Source: Burkholderiales bacterium (GTDB taxonomy: Bacteria > Pseudomonadota > Gammaproteobacteria > Burkholderiales > Burkholderiaceae_E). Taken from it: DNA of 64,000 bases. Both the position numbers and the translations under genes were made by a program. Positions within the stretch are counted from its first letter, which is position 1, and every line of letters begins with the position of its first letter. The notes under the pieces were generated by a model. That model was not told the DNA's origin. It was given only the letters and a program-made list of their open reading frames with translations, and ran no database searches. The DNA is taken from NCBI GenBank assembly GCA_003577305.1, contig QEVL01000004.1, positions 1 to 64,000 on the forward strand. Reading direction: 5' to 3'. Below, piece by piece: positions 1-10,850 of the stretch.

Positions 1-1
1 C

Positions 2-964
2 GAGGTCACCGAGGCCAACGCCGAGCGCATCGGGGTGATCATCGGCTCGGGCATCGGCGGCCTGCCGCTGATCGAGGCCACGCACGCCGAACTGACCCAG
101 CGCGGTCCGCGACGGGTGTCGCCGTTCTTCGTGCCCGGCTCGATCATCAACATGATCTCGGGCCAGATGTCGATCATGGCCGGGCTGAAGGGCCCGAACT
201 ACGCGATCGTCAGTGCCTGCACCACCGGGCTGCACTGCGTGGGCGACGCCGCGCGCATCATCGCCTACGGCGATGCCGATGCGATCGTCGCCGGCGGTTC
301 CGAGGCGACGATCTCGCCGCTCGGGCTCGGCGGCTTCTGCGCGGCACGTGCGCTGTCGGTGCGCAACGACGATCCCGCCACCGCGAGCCGGCCCTGGGAC
401 CGCGACCGCGACGGCTTCGTGCTCGGCGAGGGCGCAGGCGTGCTGATGCTCGAGGAATACGAACACGCCAGGCGTCGCGGCGCACGCATCTACGCCGAGG
501 TCGCGGGCTTCGGCATGAGCGCCGACGCGCATCACATCACCGCCCCCGACATGGACGGGCCGCGGCGCTGCATGCTCGCCGCGCTGCGCGACGCCGGCGT
601 GGCGCCCGCGGAAATCGACTACCTGAACGCCCACGGCACCTCCACGCCGCTGGGCGACAAGAACGAAACCGACGCGATCAAGGCTGCGCTGGGCGAGGAC
701 GCGGCGCGCCGACTGGTGGTCAATTCGACCAAGTCGATGACCGGGCACCTGCTGGGCGGCGCCGGCGGCATCGAGACCGTTTTCACCGCGCTGGCGATCC
801 ACCACCAGGTCTCGCCGCCGACGATCAACATCTTCGAGCAGGATCCGGAGTGCGACCTGGATTACTGCGCCAACACCGCTCGCGACCTGCCGATCGGCGT
901 CGCGATGAAGAACTCGTTCGGCTTCGGCGGCACCAACGGCACGCTGGTGCTGCGCCGGGTCTGA
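2..964 (+). CDS. fabF: Beta-ketoacyl-ACP synthase II (FabF), 5' end outside window
   Basis: Condenses malonyl-ACP with acyl-ACP in cytosolic fatty-acid elongation. The reading frame is open from base 2, so the N-terminus lies upstream of the window; the GTG at 35 is internal. The thiolase-fold active site is complete: nucleophile Cys in SACTTG, first His in NAHGTSTP and second His in SMTGHLLGG, with the C-terminal FGFGGTNG glycine loop. It heads the fabF-mucD-lepA block typical of betaproteobacteria. Only the first roughly 100 residues of a normal 410-residue FabF are missing. Confidence 0.95.
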   Translation, partial: EVTEANAERIGVIIGSGIGGLPLIEATHAELTQRGPRRVSPFFVPGSIINMISGQMSIMAGLKGPNYAIVSACTTGLHCVGDAARIIAYGDADAIVAGGSEATISPLGLGGFCAARALSVRNDDPATASRPWDRDRDGFVLGEGAGVLMLEEYEHARRRGARIYAEVAGFGMSADAHHITAPDMDGPRRCMLAALRDAGVAPAEIDYLNAHGTSTPLGDKNETDAIKAALGEDAARRLVVNSTKSMTGHLLGGAGGIETVFTALAIHHQVSPPTINIFEQDPECDLDYCANTARDLPIGVAMKNSFGFGGTNGTLVLRRV

Positions 965-1001
965 ACCCGGCGGCCCGCGCGCATCGGCCGGCACGACGGC
1001 C

Positions 1002-1439
1002 ATGTCGATCGCTTTCGAACTGCACGCCGCGCCGGGCGAGGCGCTGCGCGCGCTGCGCATGACCGTGGTGGCGCTGGCCGCCGCGGGCTTCGCGCTTGCG
1101 GCCTGGCTCGCCTCGTCGCCGTGGGGCGGCATCCTGCTCGCCGTGGCGCCGTTTGCGTGCGCCGCTGCCTGGCAGCGCGGCGGGCACGGGCTGGCGCGGG
1201 GCCGGTTGAGCGTCGATCCGGCCGGGCAGGCTTGCTGGCAAGCCCCCGACGGGCAGGGCGCAGCGCAGCCGGTCCGCATCGAGCGCTGGTGCGTGACCGA
1301 GCGCCTGGTCTGGATCCGTTTTTCGACGCAGCTCGCGGGGGCGCGACGCGACACCCTGGTGGCGCGCGGTGCCTGCGAGCCGGCCCAGTGGCGCAGTCTG
1401 CGCACCTGGCTGGCGTGGCTCGAGCGTGGCGCGGCTTGA
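1002..1439 (+). CDS. Small two-helix membrane protein, YgfX-like
   Basis: A 145-residue protein of unknown function. Two hydrophobic helices lie at about residues 22-38 and 45-60, followed by a soluble C-terminal part rich in Arg and Trp. The architecture (N-terminal helix pair, then a short beta-rich tail ending in a WRSLRTWL-like segment) recalls the YgfX/CptA family, but the match is weak. In related genomes a similar small membrane protein sits between fabF and rpoE. Here it is followed directly by mucD, 58 bp downstream. The start at 1002 is the first ATG after fabF, with no clear Shine-Dalgarno sequence. Confidence 0.7.
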   Translation: MSIAFELHAAPGEALRALRMTVVALAAAGFALAAWLASSPWGGILLAVAPFACAAAWQRGGHGLARGRLSVDPAGQACWQAPDGQGAAQPVRIERWCVTERLVWIRFSTQLAGARRDTLVARGACEPAQWRSLRTWLAWLERGAA

Positions 1440-1497
1440 ATTCGCCAGGCTGCCATCCCATCTCGTCTGTTACCTTTCCGATCGGGGCAGATCACCG

Positions 1498-2970
1498 ATG
1501 ATCCGGATCACGATGAACCGACTGTTGCTCGCCTGCGTGCTTGCGCTCGGCGCGTTTGCGGCTGGCTGGACGCCGCAGCCCGCGGCCGCGCAGGCGCGCC
1601 AGCTTCCCGACTTCGCCGACCTGGTCGAGCGCGCCGCGCCGGCCGTGGTCAACATCCGCACCGCCGAAAGGGTGCGCGAGCGCACGCAGATGCCGCAGTT
1701 CCCGTTTCCCGAGGGGCTGGACGAGAACGATCCGTTCTACGAGTTCTTTCGCCGCTTCTTTCCGCCGCGCCAGGCCCCGTCTCCGGGGCCGCGCGGCCAC
1801 GGCGACGAAGTGCCGCGCGGAGTCGGTTCCGGTTTCGTCATCTCCTCCGACGGCTACGTGATGACCAATCACCACGTGGTCGACGGCGCCGACGAGATCT
1901 ACGTCACGCTGGCCGACAAGCGCGAGTTCCGCGGCAAGCTGATCGGCTCTGACCGCCGCACCGACGTGGCGCTGGTGAAGATCGAGGTCGCCGATCTTCC
2001 CAGGCTGCCGATCGGCGACTCGCGCAAGCTGCGCGTCGGCGAATGGGTGATCGCGATCGGCTCGCCGTTCGGGTTCGACAGCACGGTGACAGCCGGCATC
2101 GTCTCGGCCAAGAGCCGCGACACCGGCGAATACCTGCCTTTCATCCAGACCGACGTCGCGGTGAACCCCGGCAACTCCGGGGGGCCGCTGCTCAACATGG
2201 CCGGCGAGGTAGTCGGCATCAACTCTCAGATCTACAGCCGTACCGGCGGCTTCATGGGCATCTCGTTCGCAATCCCGATCGACGAGGCGATGCGCGTGGC
2301 CGACCAGCTGCGTGCGAGCGGACGAGTGATCCGGGGCCGAATCGGCGTGGGCATCGCCGAGGTCACCCGGGAGGTCGCCGAACCGCTCGGGCTGCCGAAG
2401 GCTGCCGGGGCGCTGGTGCGCAGCCTGGAGCCGGGCGGGCCGGCCGAAAAGGCAGGCATCGAGGTGGGCGACATCATCCAGCGCTTCGACGGCAAGCAGG
2501 TGGAGCGCTCCAGCGACCTGCCGCGGCTGGTCGGCGGCACGCGGCCGGGCACGAAGGTGAGCGTGCAGGTCTGGCGACGCGGCGAGCAGAGGTCGCTGAC
2601 GATCGCGGTGGCCGAGATGGAATCCGACCAGGTCGCGACTCCGAGCGGGCGCCAGTTACCGCCGCGCGGCGGCGGCGCGCCGCCGAAGGTGGCCAACGCG
2701 CTGGGGCTGGTCGTTTCCGACATTCCCGTCGAGCGCAAGCAGCAGCTCAGGTTGCGCAACGGCGTCCTGGTCGAGTCTGCCGAGGGCGTGGCAGCGCGCG
2801 CCGGCATCCGCGGCGGCGACATCGTGATGGCGCTGAACAACCAGGAGGTGAGCAGCGCGCGCCAGTTCGCCGAGCTGGTCGGGAAGCTCGACCTGTCGCG
2901 AACGGCGGTGCTGCTGGTGCGTCGCGGCGAGAATGCGCAGTTCGTGCCGGTGCGGCCCGAAAGGCGCTGA
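1498..2970 (+). CDS. mucD: Periplasmic DegP/MucD-type serine protease with two PDZ domains
   Basis: HtrA-family protease that degrades misfolded envelope proteins. From the ATG at 1498 it has 490 residues. A signal peptide spans about 1-32 (hydrophobic stretch then a PAAAQA cleavage region). The trypsin-like domain carries His126 (TNHHVV), Asp156 (RRTDVAL) and Ser227 (GNSGGP). Two PDZ domains follow at about 300-390 and 410-490. An alternative start is ATG 1513, which would shorten the N-terminus by five residues. In related genomes this gene closes the rpoE-rseA-rseB-mucD operon; those three genes are missing here, so its usual envelope-stress control by the adjacent sigma factor is not evident. 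Confidence 0.93.
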   Translation: MIRITMNRLLLACVLALGAFAAGWTPQPAAAQARQLPDFADLVERAAPAVVNIRTAERVRERTQMPQFPFPEGLDENDPFYEFFRRFFPPRQAPSPGPRGHGDEVPRGVGSGFVISSDGYVMTNHHVVDGADEIYVTLADKREFRGKLIGSDRRTDVALVKIEVADLPRLPIGDSRKLRVGEWVIAIGSPFGFDSTVTAGIVSAKSRDTGEYLPFIQTDVAVNPGNSGGPLLNMAGEVVGINSQIYSRTGGFMGISFAIPIDEAMRVADQLRASGRVIRGRIGVGIAEVTREVAEPLGLPKAAGALVRSLEPGGPAEKAGIEVGDIIQRFDGKQVERSSDLPRLVGGTRPGTKVSVQVWRRGEQRSLTIAVAEMESDQVATPSGRQLPPRGGGAPPKVANALGLVVSDIPVERKQQLRLRNGVLVESAEGVAARAGIRGGDIVMALNNQEVSSARQFAELVGKLDLSRTAVLLVRRGENAQFVPVRPERR

Positions 2971-3002
2971 CACCGCTTGCCTGCCGGTGTCCCGGCCTTC
3001 CC

Positions 3003-4796
<1,794 letters not shown>

Positions 4797-4833
4797 ACCA
4801 CACCGGAATGCACCGACCGCAAGGCTCCGAACG

Positions 4834-5730
4834 ATGAATTTCGCCCTGATCCTGTTCCTGCTGCTGGTGCTGACCTTCGTCGCCTGGCTGGCCGACCGCT
4901 TCGTGTTCCGGCGCCGGCGCGTGCGCGTTGCCGACGCCGCGGTGCGCGACTTCGAGCGCGAGGCCGCGGCGCGGCTGCGCGCGTCGATGGGCGAGCCGGC
5001 GGTAGCCGCCGAACGCGAGCGCTTGCGCGCAGTGCACGAGAAGCAGCCGTTGTGGCTCGAGTACACGGCGGGCCTGTTCCCGGTGATCGCGGTAGTGTTC
5101 CTGCTGCGCTCGTTCGTCGCCGAGCCGTTCAAGATACCGTCGGAATCCATGCTGCCGACGCTGTTCGTCGGCGACCTGATCCTGGTGAACAAGTTCAGCT
5201 ACGGAGTGCGCCTGCCGGTGGTGCACGCCAAGGTGTTCGACCTGGGCTCGCCGCAGCGCGGCGACGTGATGGTCTTCCGCTTCCCGCAGGATCCTTCGGT
5301 CGACTACATCAAGCGCGTCATCGGCCTGCCGGGAGACAAAATATCCTATGAAAACAAGCGCTTGGCGATCAACGGGGTGGAGGTTCCACTGGTTGCGGCC
5401 GGCGAATTCGAGGATCGGCGGCGCCTGGCGATCTATCCACAATACTCAGAAAAGATCGGAGATATCGCCCATAAGGTATTGACAGAATTGGATAAACCGT
5501 CTGTCATTCAACCCGTGCTGCGCTTTCCCCACTTCGATCAGTGCCATTACCAGAGCCGGGGCGTGACCTGCACCGTGCCCTCCGGCCACTACTTCGTGAT
5601 GGGCGACAACCGCGAGAACAGCCTCGACAGTCGTTTCTGGGGATTCGTCCCGGAACGCAACATCGTCGGCAAGGCCTTCTTCATCTGGATGAACTTCGGC
5701 GACCTCAGCCGCATCGGACGCTTCCAATGA
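4834..5730 (+). CDS. lepB: Signal peptidase I
   Basis: Inner-membrane protease that removes signal peptides from Sec and Tat substrates. It has 298 residues with two N-terminal membrane segments (about 3-20 and 77-94). Catalytic Ser105 lies in PSESMLPT and the general base Lys160 in DYIKRVIGLPGD; the GDNRENSLDSR box is at about 256-266. The part encoded by roughly 5335-5530 (periplasmic insertion between box D and box E) is much richer in A+T and in non-preferred codons than the rest of the window. The gene overlaps the next one by 4 bp (ATGA). Confidence 0.95.
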   Translation: MNFALILFLLLVLTFVAWLADRFVFRRRRVRVADAAVRDFEREAAARLRASMGEPAVAAERERLRAVHEKQPLWLEYTAGLFPVIAVVFLLRSFVAEPFKIPSESMLPTLFVGDLILVNKFSYGVRLPVVHAKVFDLGSPQRGDVMVFRFPQDPSVDYIKRVIGLPGDKISYENKRLAINGVEVPLVAAGEFEDRRRLAIYPQYSEKIGDIAHKVLTELDKPSVIQPVLRFPHFDQCHYQSRGVTCTVPSGHYFVMGDNRENSLDSRFWGFVPERNIVGKAFFIWMNFGDLSRIGRFQ

Positions 5731-6119
5731 CCGCGAATCGCATCGTGCCTTCCGCGTTCCCGCCGGCGCGCCGGCGCGCCCAGCGCGGGCTGTCGCTGAT
5801 CGGCCTGCTGTTCGGCGGCGCAGTGATCGCCCTTCTCGCACTGCTGGTGATGAAGGTGCTGCCGTCGGCGCTCGAGTACAACGCGATCCGCAGCGCGATC
5901 ACCAAGATCGCGACCGAGGGCGGCACTTCGGCCCGCGACTACCAGGTGGCGTTCGACCGGCACGCGGCGATCGACGACATCACGGCGATCAGCGGCAAGG
6001 ACCTGGTGATAGAAAAGAACGCGGGGGGGCAGACGGTCATCTCGTTCGAGTACGAGAAGCGCATTGCGCTGTTCGGCCCGGCCTCGCTGGTGATCGAGTA
6101 CCGGGGCAGCACGCAATGA
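5727..6119 (+). CDS. DUF4845 single-pass membrane protein
   Basis: A 130-residue protein with a basic N-terminus and one membrane helix at about 22-44 ([20 protein letters not shown]), followed by a periplasmic domain. The N-terminus looks superficially like a type IV pilin leader ([15 protein letters not shown]), but the family is DUF4845, regularly encoded between lepB and rnc in betaproteobacteria; its function is not established. The start ATG overlaps the lepB stop codon, supporting translational coupling. Confidence 0.85.
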   Translation: MTANRIVPSAFPPARRRAQRGLSLIGLLFGGAVIALLALLVMKVLPSALEYNAIRSAITKIATEGGTSARDYQVAFDRHAAIDDITAISGKDLVIEKNAGGQTVISFEYEKRIALFGPASLVIEYRGSTQ

Positions 6120-6132
6120 AGGGGCGCGTCCC

Positions 6133-7026
6133 GTGAGCCTCGACGAGTTGCAGCGGCAACTCGGGCATCGTTTCGCCGATGCTTCGCTGCTGCGGCAGGC
6201 GTTGACGCATCGCAGCCACGGGCAGCCGAACAACGAGCGCCTCGAGTTCCTCGGCGACTCGGTGCTCAACTGCGTGGTCGCGGCGATGCTCTACCGTCAC
6301 TTCACGCGCATCGACGAGGGCGACCTGTCGCGGCTGCGCGCCAATCTGGTCAAGCAGCAGTCGCTGTACGAGATCGCGCAACGCCTCGGCCTGAGCCAGT
6401 ACCTGCTGCTGGGCGAGGGTGAACTGAAGAGCGGCGGTTTTCGCCGGCCGTCGATTCTCGGCGACACGCTCGAGGCGATCGTCGGCGCGGTGTTCCTCGA
6501 CGGCGGCTTCGAGGCGGCGCAGTCGGTGATCGTCGCGCTGTACCGCCCGGTGCTCGAGACGGTCGATCCGCGCACCCTGGGCAAGGACGCCAAGACCCTG
6601 CTGCAGGAGTACCTGCAGGGCAAGAAGCTTCCGCTGCCGGTCTACGCCGTGGTGGCGACCCACGGGGCCGCGCACAGCCAGGTGTTCGAGGTCGAGTGTG
6701 CGATCCCGAAGCTGAAGATCCGGGTGCTGGGCAGCGGTGCCAGCCGGCGCGCCGCCGAGCAGGCGGCCGCCCGTGGTGCGCTCGATGCGGCGCAGGCGCA
6801 GGTGCCTGCTGGAGGGCGGCGCCCGCGTGCACCGCGCGCCGCGCGCGCGGTGGCCGCGCAGGCCACCGGCTCGCAGGGTACGGCGGCCATGGGCGGGGCC
6901 GCCGCTGCGGCGGCTGCGGCGTCGCAGGCCGGCGAGCGCGACGACGCTTCGTCCGACGAGACGGCCGTTCCTGCACCGCCGCCGGCAGCCGCCCTCGAGG
7001 ATCCGCGCCCGGCACGCGCTGCCTGA
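6133..7026 (+). CDS. rnc: Ribonuclease III with long low-complexity C-terminal tail
   Basis: Double-strand-specific endoribonuclease that processes rRNA precursors. The start is GTG at 6133, 13 bp after the preceding stop, giving 297 residues. The RNase III signature [10 protein letters not shown] is at about 34-43 and a second acidic cluster ([15 protein letters not shown]) follows at about 111-125. A double-stranded-RNA-binding domain spans about 155-222. The last 70 residues are Ala/Arg/Pro-rich and have no counterpart in the roughly 226-residue E. coli enzyme. The order rnc-era-recO is a classic conserved operon. Confidence 0.94.
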   Translation: MSLDELQRQLGHRFADASLLRQALTHRSHGQPNNERLEFLGDSVLNCVVAAMLYRHFTRIDEGDLSRLRANLVKQQSLYEIAQRLGLSQYLLLGEGELKSGGFRRPSILGDTLEAIVGAVFLDGGFEAAQSVIVALYRPVLETVDPRTLGKDAKTLLQEYLQGKKLPLPVYAVVATHGAAHSQVFEVECAIPKLKIRVLGSGASRRAAEQAAARGALDAAQAQVPAGGRRPRAPRAARAVAAQATGSQGTAAMGGAAAAAAAASQAGERDDASSDETAVPAPPPAAALEDPRPARAA

Positions 7027-7060
7027 GAACGGATTCGTTCCGTTCCCGACGGGTTTCCGG

Positions 7061-7939
7061 ATGTTCCGCTGCGGGTACGTCGCGATCATCGGCCGTCCGA
7101 ACGTCGGCAAATCGACGCTGCTGAACCGGCTGGTGGGGCAGAAGCTGTCGATCACCTCCGATCGGCCGCAGACCACGCGCCACCGGATCGTCGGGGTCGT
7201 GACGCGGCCCGACGCGCAACTGCTGTTCCTCGACAGCCCGGGCTACCAGACGCGCACCGGCGGAGCGCTCGCCCGGGTGCTCAACCGCACCGCGCTGCAG
7301 GCGGCCGAAGACGCAGACGTGGTGGTGCTGCTGTGCGACGGACGTCGCTGGACGCCGGCCGACGCGCAGATCGCGCGCCTGCTGCCCGCCGACCGGCCGG
7401 TGCTGCTCGCAGTGAACAAGATCGACGCGGTGGCCGACAAGGCGCGGCTCATGGCGCTGGTCGAGCAGGCCCGGCACGTGCGCGACTTCGACGAAGTGGT
7501 GCCGATCAGCGCGCGCACCGGGCGCCAGGTCGACCTGCTGCTCGATCTGTGCGCGGCCCGACTGCCCGCGGGGCCGGCGCGCTACGAGGCCGACGCGCTC
7601 ACCGATCGCAGCGAACGCTTCCTCGCGGCCGAGCTGATCCGCGAGAAGCTGTTTCGACAGCTCGGCGACGAACTGCCCTATGCCAGCACGGTCGAGATCG
7701 AGCGCTTCGAGCAGACGCCGAAACTGCGGCGCGTGCACGCGGCGATCCTGGTCGATCGCGAAAGCCAGAGGCCGATCGTGCTGGGCGCGCGCGGCGAACG
7801 GATCAAGCGCATCGCCACCGAGGCACGCATCGACCTGGAAAAGCTCTTCGGCGGCAAGGTCTACCTGGAGCTGTTCGTCAAGGTGAAGTCCGGCTGGGCG
7901 AGCAGCGAACAGAGCCTGCGGGCCTATGGCTACGAGTAG
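7061..7939 (+). CDS. era: GTPase Era
   Basis: Essential 30S-assembly GTPase that binds the 3' end of 16S rRNA. It has 292 residues from ATG 7061. G1 is GRPNVGKST near residue 10, G3 is DSPG rather than the more common DTPG, and G4 is NKID. The C-terminal KH domain contains the GARGERIKRI GxxG-type loop. The gene overlaps recO by 14 bp. The start was chosen because it begins the canonical FRCGYVAIIGRPNVGKS N-terminus just after rnc. Confidence 0.96.
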   Translation: MFRCGYVAIIGRPNVGKSTLLNRLVGQKLSITSDRPQTTRHRIVGVVTRPDAQLLFLDSPGYQTRTGGALARVLNRTALQAAEDADVVVLLCDGRRWTPADAQIARLLPADRPVLLAVNKIDAVADKARLMALVEQARHVRDFDEVVPISARTGRQVDLLLDLCAARLPAGPARYEADALTDRSERFLAAELIREKLFRQLGDELPYASTVEIERFEQTPKLRRVHAAILVDRESQRPIVLGARGERIKRIATEARIDLEKLFGGKVYLELFVKVKSGWASSEQSLRAYGYE

Positions 7940-8645
7940 GACGCAGCAGCCGGCCTGGCTGCTGCATTCGACGCCGTACCGGGAAACCAGCCTGATCGTC
8001 GACCTGTTCACCCGCGAGCACGGGCGAATCGCGGCGGTCGCCAAGGGGGCGAAGCGTCCGCGCTCGACGCTGCGCGCGGTGCTGCTGCAGTTCCAGCCGC
8101 TGCTGGCGGCCTGGTCGGGGCGGCGCGAGCTGCGCACGCTCGTCGGCGTCGAGTGGACCGGCGGCCAGGCGGCGCCGCAGGGTGACGCGCTCCTGTGCGC
8201 GTTCTACCTGAACGAGCTGCTGCTGCGCCTGCTGCCGCGCGAAGACCCGCATCCGCCGCTGTTCGACGCCTACGGCGAAGCGATCGCCCGGCTCGCCGAG
8301 GGGTCGGCGCTCGACGAGACGCTGCGCCGCTTCGAATGGCAGCTGCTGCGCGAGATCGGTTACGCGCCCGATCTCGCGCACGACGCTGCCGGCAGGCCGA
8401 TCGAACCCGATCGCCGGTATCGGTGGAGCCCGTCGGAGGGCTTCGTCGCCGGGGAGCCGATCGGTGCCGTCGGCGGCGAGGCGTCGATCAGCGGCGCGAC
8501 GCTGGCCGAGCTGGCAACGGGGCGATTCGCGTCTGCCACGGGCCGGCAGCAGGCAAAATACCTGATGCGCGCGATTCTCTCGCATCATCTGGAAGGCGCG
8601 CCGCTGAACACCCGGCAGATCCTGATCGACCTGCAGAAGCTCTGA
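7926..8645 (+). CDS. recO: DNA repair protein RecO
   Basis: RecFOR-pathway mediator that loads RecA onto SSB-coated single-stranded DNA. It has 239 residues with an N-terminal OB-fold (about 10-85; [19 protein letters not shown] is typical) and an alpha-helical C-terminal domain. The ATG lies inside the end of era, giving a 14 bp overlap and probable translational coupling. No zinc-binding cysteine set is visible, as in other proteobacterial RecO proteins. Confidence 0.93.
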   Translation: MATSRTQQPAWLLHSTPYRETSLIVDLFTREHGRIAAVAKGAKRPRSTLRAVLLQFQPLLAAWSGRRELRTLVGVEWTGGQAAPQGDALLCAFYLNELLLRLLPREDPHPPLFDAYGEAIARLAEGSALDETLRRFEWQLLREIGYAPDLAHDAAGRPIEPDRRYRWSPSEGFVAGEPIGAVGGEASISGATLAELATGRFASATGRQQAKYLMRAILSHHLEGAPLNTRQILIDLQKL

Positions 8646-8677
8646 ACGATCGCCCCCGAGGCCCGGAAGCGCACGCA

Positions 8678-9436
8678 ATGATCGAACTCGGCGTCAACAT
8701 CGACCACGTCGCCACCGTGCGGCAGGCGCGCCGCACCTACGAACCCGACCCGGTCTGGGCGGCGGTCGAGGCGCACCTGGGCGGCGCCGACGGCATCACG
8801 GTGCACCTGCGCGAAGACCGGCGCCACATCCAGGACGCAGACGTCCGACGCTTGCGCGAGCTCACGCACATCAAGCTGAATCTCGAGATGGCGGCCACCG
8901 ACGAGATGGTCGGCATCGCGCTGCAGCTGCGCCCCGAGATGGCGATGCTCGTGCCGGAGGGGCGCCACGAGATCACCACCGAAGGAGGGCTCGACATCGT
9001 CTCGCAGACCGGGCGGCTGGCGCAGGTGGTGGCGACGCTGGCCGATGCCGGGATCGTGACCAGCGTCTTCATCGACGCCGAGCTGCGCCAGGTGGAGGCC
9101 GCCGCGCGCATCGGTGCGCGCGTGTGCGAACTGCACACGGGCCCGTATGCGCACGCGTTCCATTCGCAGGGGCGCGACGCACAGGGCGCCGCGGTGCTCG
9201 CCGAGCTCGCGCGGCTGCGCGAGGCGGGCGAGGCGATCCGGGCGCTGGGCATGCGCTTCAATGCCGGCCACGCGCTGAACTACTTCAACGTGCAGCCGGT
9301 GGCCGCGCTGCCGGGCGTGCGCGAACTGCACATCGGCCACGCGATCGTCTCGCGCGCGCTGTTCACCGGCATGCGCGAGGCGGTGCGCGAAATGAAGCGG
9401 CTGATCCGCGAGGCCGCCGCGCGGCCCGGCGCATGA
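8678..9436 (+). CDS. pdxJ: Pyridoxine 5'-phosphate synthase (PdxJ)
   Basis: Last step of the DXP-dependent vitamin B6 pathway, joining 1-deoxy-xylulose 5-phosphate with 3-amino-2-oxopropyl phosphate. It has 252 residues from ATG 8678 and the diagnostic start [18 protein letters not shown], then [16 protein letters not shown] and the C-terminal [15 protein letters not shown] phosphate-binding region. It lies 32 bp after recO and overlaps acpS by 4 bp; pdxJ-acpS linkage is conserved in proteobacteria. Confidence 0.96.
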   Translation: MIELGVNIDHVATVRQARRTYEPDPVWAAVEAHLGGADGITVHLREDRRHIQDADVRRLRELTHIKLNLEMAATDEMVGIALQLRPEMAMLVPEGRHEITTEGGLDIVSQTGRLAQVVATLADAGIVTSVFIDAELRQVEAAARIGARVCELHTGPYAHAFHSQGRDAQGAAVLAELARLREAGEAIRALGMRFNAGHALNYFNVQPVAALPGVRELHIGHAIVSRALFTGMREAVREMKRLIREAAARPGA

Positions 9437-9840
9437 TCTACGGCATCGGCACCGACATCGTGATGGTCGAGCGGGTGCAGGGCCTGCTCGAGCGCTACGG
9501 CGAGCGCTTCGCGCGGCGCGTGCTCGGGCCCGACGAGTTCGCCGAATACGGTCGCCGCCTCGGCAAGGCGGGCCACGGCAACGGCTACGCCGCGCGCTAT
9601 CTGGCCAAGCGTTTTGCCGCCAAGGAGGCGTTCTCCAAGGCGCTCGGGCTGGGGCTGCGCGCTCCGATGACGCTGCAGTCGCTGCAGGTGCTCAACGACG
9701 CCCGCGGCCGGCCGGTGGCGAGCGCGCGCAACGAGCTCGAGCCGTACCTGCGCGAGCGCGGGCTGGTCGCGCACGTGTCGCTGTCGGACGAGGTCGACAG
9801 TGCAGTGGCATTCGTGATCATCGAACAGGAGCGACCGTGA
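9433..9840 (+). CDS. acpS: Holo-[acyl-carrier-protein] synthase (AcpS)
   Basis: Transfers 4'-phosphopantetheine from CoA to apo-ACP. It has 135 residues. The two magnesium-binding signatures are present: [12 protein letters not shown] at the N-terminus and [13 protein letters not shown] at about 58-70. ATGA overlap with pdxJ upstream and a 4 bp overlap with nagZ downstream place it inside the operon. Confidence 0.95.
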   Translation: MIYGIGTDIVMVERVQGLLERYGERFARRVLGPDEFAEYGRRLGKAGHGNGYAARYLAKRFAAKEAFSKALGLGLRAPMTLQSLQVLNDARGRPVASARNELEPYLRERGLVAHVSLSDEVDSAVAFVIIEQERP

Positions 9841-10835
9841 TGCGGCGTGCAGTGGCGCACGATGAACCGGAGGCGCGCCGCGAACCCGCCGGCCGGGCGC
9901 GCGGGCCGGTGGTGCTCGACGTGCAGGGGCCGAAGCTCGACGCGGCCGAGCGCGAGCGCCTCATGCATCCGCTGGTCGGCGGGGTGATCCTGTTCGCGCG
10001 CAATTTCGAATCGCGCCGGCAGCTCGCGCGCCTGTGCGGCGAGATCCATGCGCTGCGCCGCCCGAGGCTGCTGATCTGCGTCGACCACGAAGGCGGGCGC
10101 GTGCAGCGCTTCCGCACCGGTTTCACGCAGGTGCCGCCGATGCGCGAACTCGGCCACCTGTGGGACCGCGACGTGCTGGGCGCCTGCCGGCGCGCCACCG
10201 GGGTCGGCCGCACGATCGGCGCCGAACTGGGCGAGGTGGGCGTCGATCTCAGCTTCACGCCGGTGCTCGACCTCGACTGGGGGCGCTCCGCGGTGATCGG
10301 CGACCGGGCGCTGCACTCCGACCCGCGCGTCGTGGCGATGCTCGCGCGCTGCCTCGCGCACGGCCTGCTGCTCGCCGGCATGGCCAACTGCGGCAAGCAC
10401 TTCCCCGGGCACGGCTGGGCGCTGGCCGACTCGCACGTCGCGCTGCCCACCGACGAGCGCGATCTCGACACGCTGCTGGCTGGCGACGCCGCGCCCTACG
10501 CGTGGCTGGGCGAGACGCTGTTGTCGGTGATGCCGGCGCACGTGGTCTACCCGCAGGTCGACGCGCTGCCCGCCGGGTTCTCGCGGCGCTGGCTGCGCGA
10601 CATCCTGCGCCGCAAGCTCGGCTTCGACGGGCTGGTCTTCAGCGACGACCTCACGATGGAGGGAGCCGCGGTGGCCGGCGACATCGTCGCGCGCGGACGC
10701 GCGGCGCTCGCCGCCGGCTGCGACATGGTGCTGGTGTGCAACCGCCCCGAGCTGGCCGACCGGTTGCTCGACGGGCTCGACTGGAGCCCGCCGGCGCACT
10801 TCGCGCGAAGGCTCGGGGCGCTGTTTCGCCGCTGA
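9837..10835 (+). CDS. nagZ: Beta-N-acetylhexosaminidase (NagZ)
   Basis: Cytosolic glycoside hydrolase family 3 enzyme that removes GlcNAc from anhydro-muropeptides during peptidoglycan recycling. The frame opens with GTG 9837 followed by ATG 9840; either could be the start, giving 332 or 331 residues. The GH3 catalytic loop KHFPGHG is at about 182-188 and the nucleophile region is FSDDLTMEGA. Length and motifs are normal. It overlaps acpS. Confidence 0.95.
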   Translation: MMRRAVAHDEPEARREPAGRARGPVVLDVQGPKLDAAERERLMHPLVGGVILFARNFESRRQLARLCGEIHALRRPRLLICVDHEGGRVQRFRTGFTQVPPMRELGHLWDRDVLGACRRATGVGRTIGAELGEVGVDLSFTPVLDLDWGRSAVIGDRALHSDPRVVAMLARCLAHGLLLAGMANCGKHFPGHGWALADSHVALPTDERDLDTLLAGDAAPYAWLGETLLSVMPAHVVYPQVDALPAGFSRRWLRDILRRKLGFDGLVFSDDLTMEGAAVAGDIVARGRAALAAGCDMVLVCNRPELADRLLDGLDWSPPAHFARRLGALFRR

Positions 10836-10850
10836 GCGGACGCGACGCAG

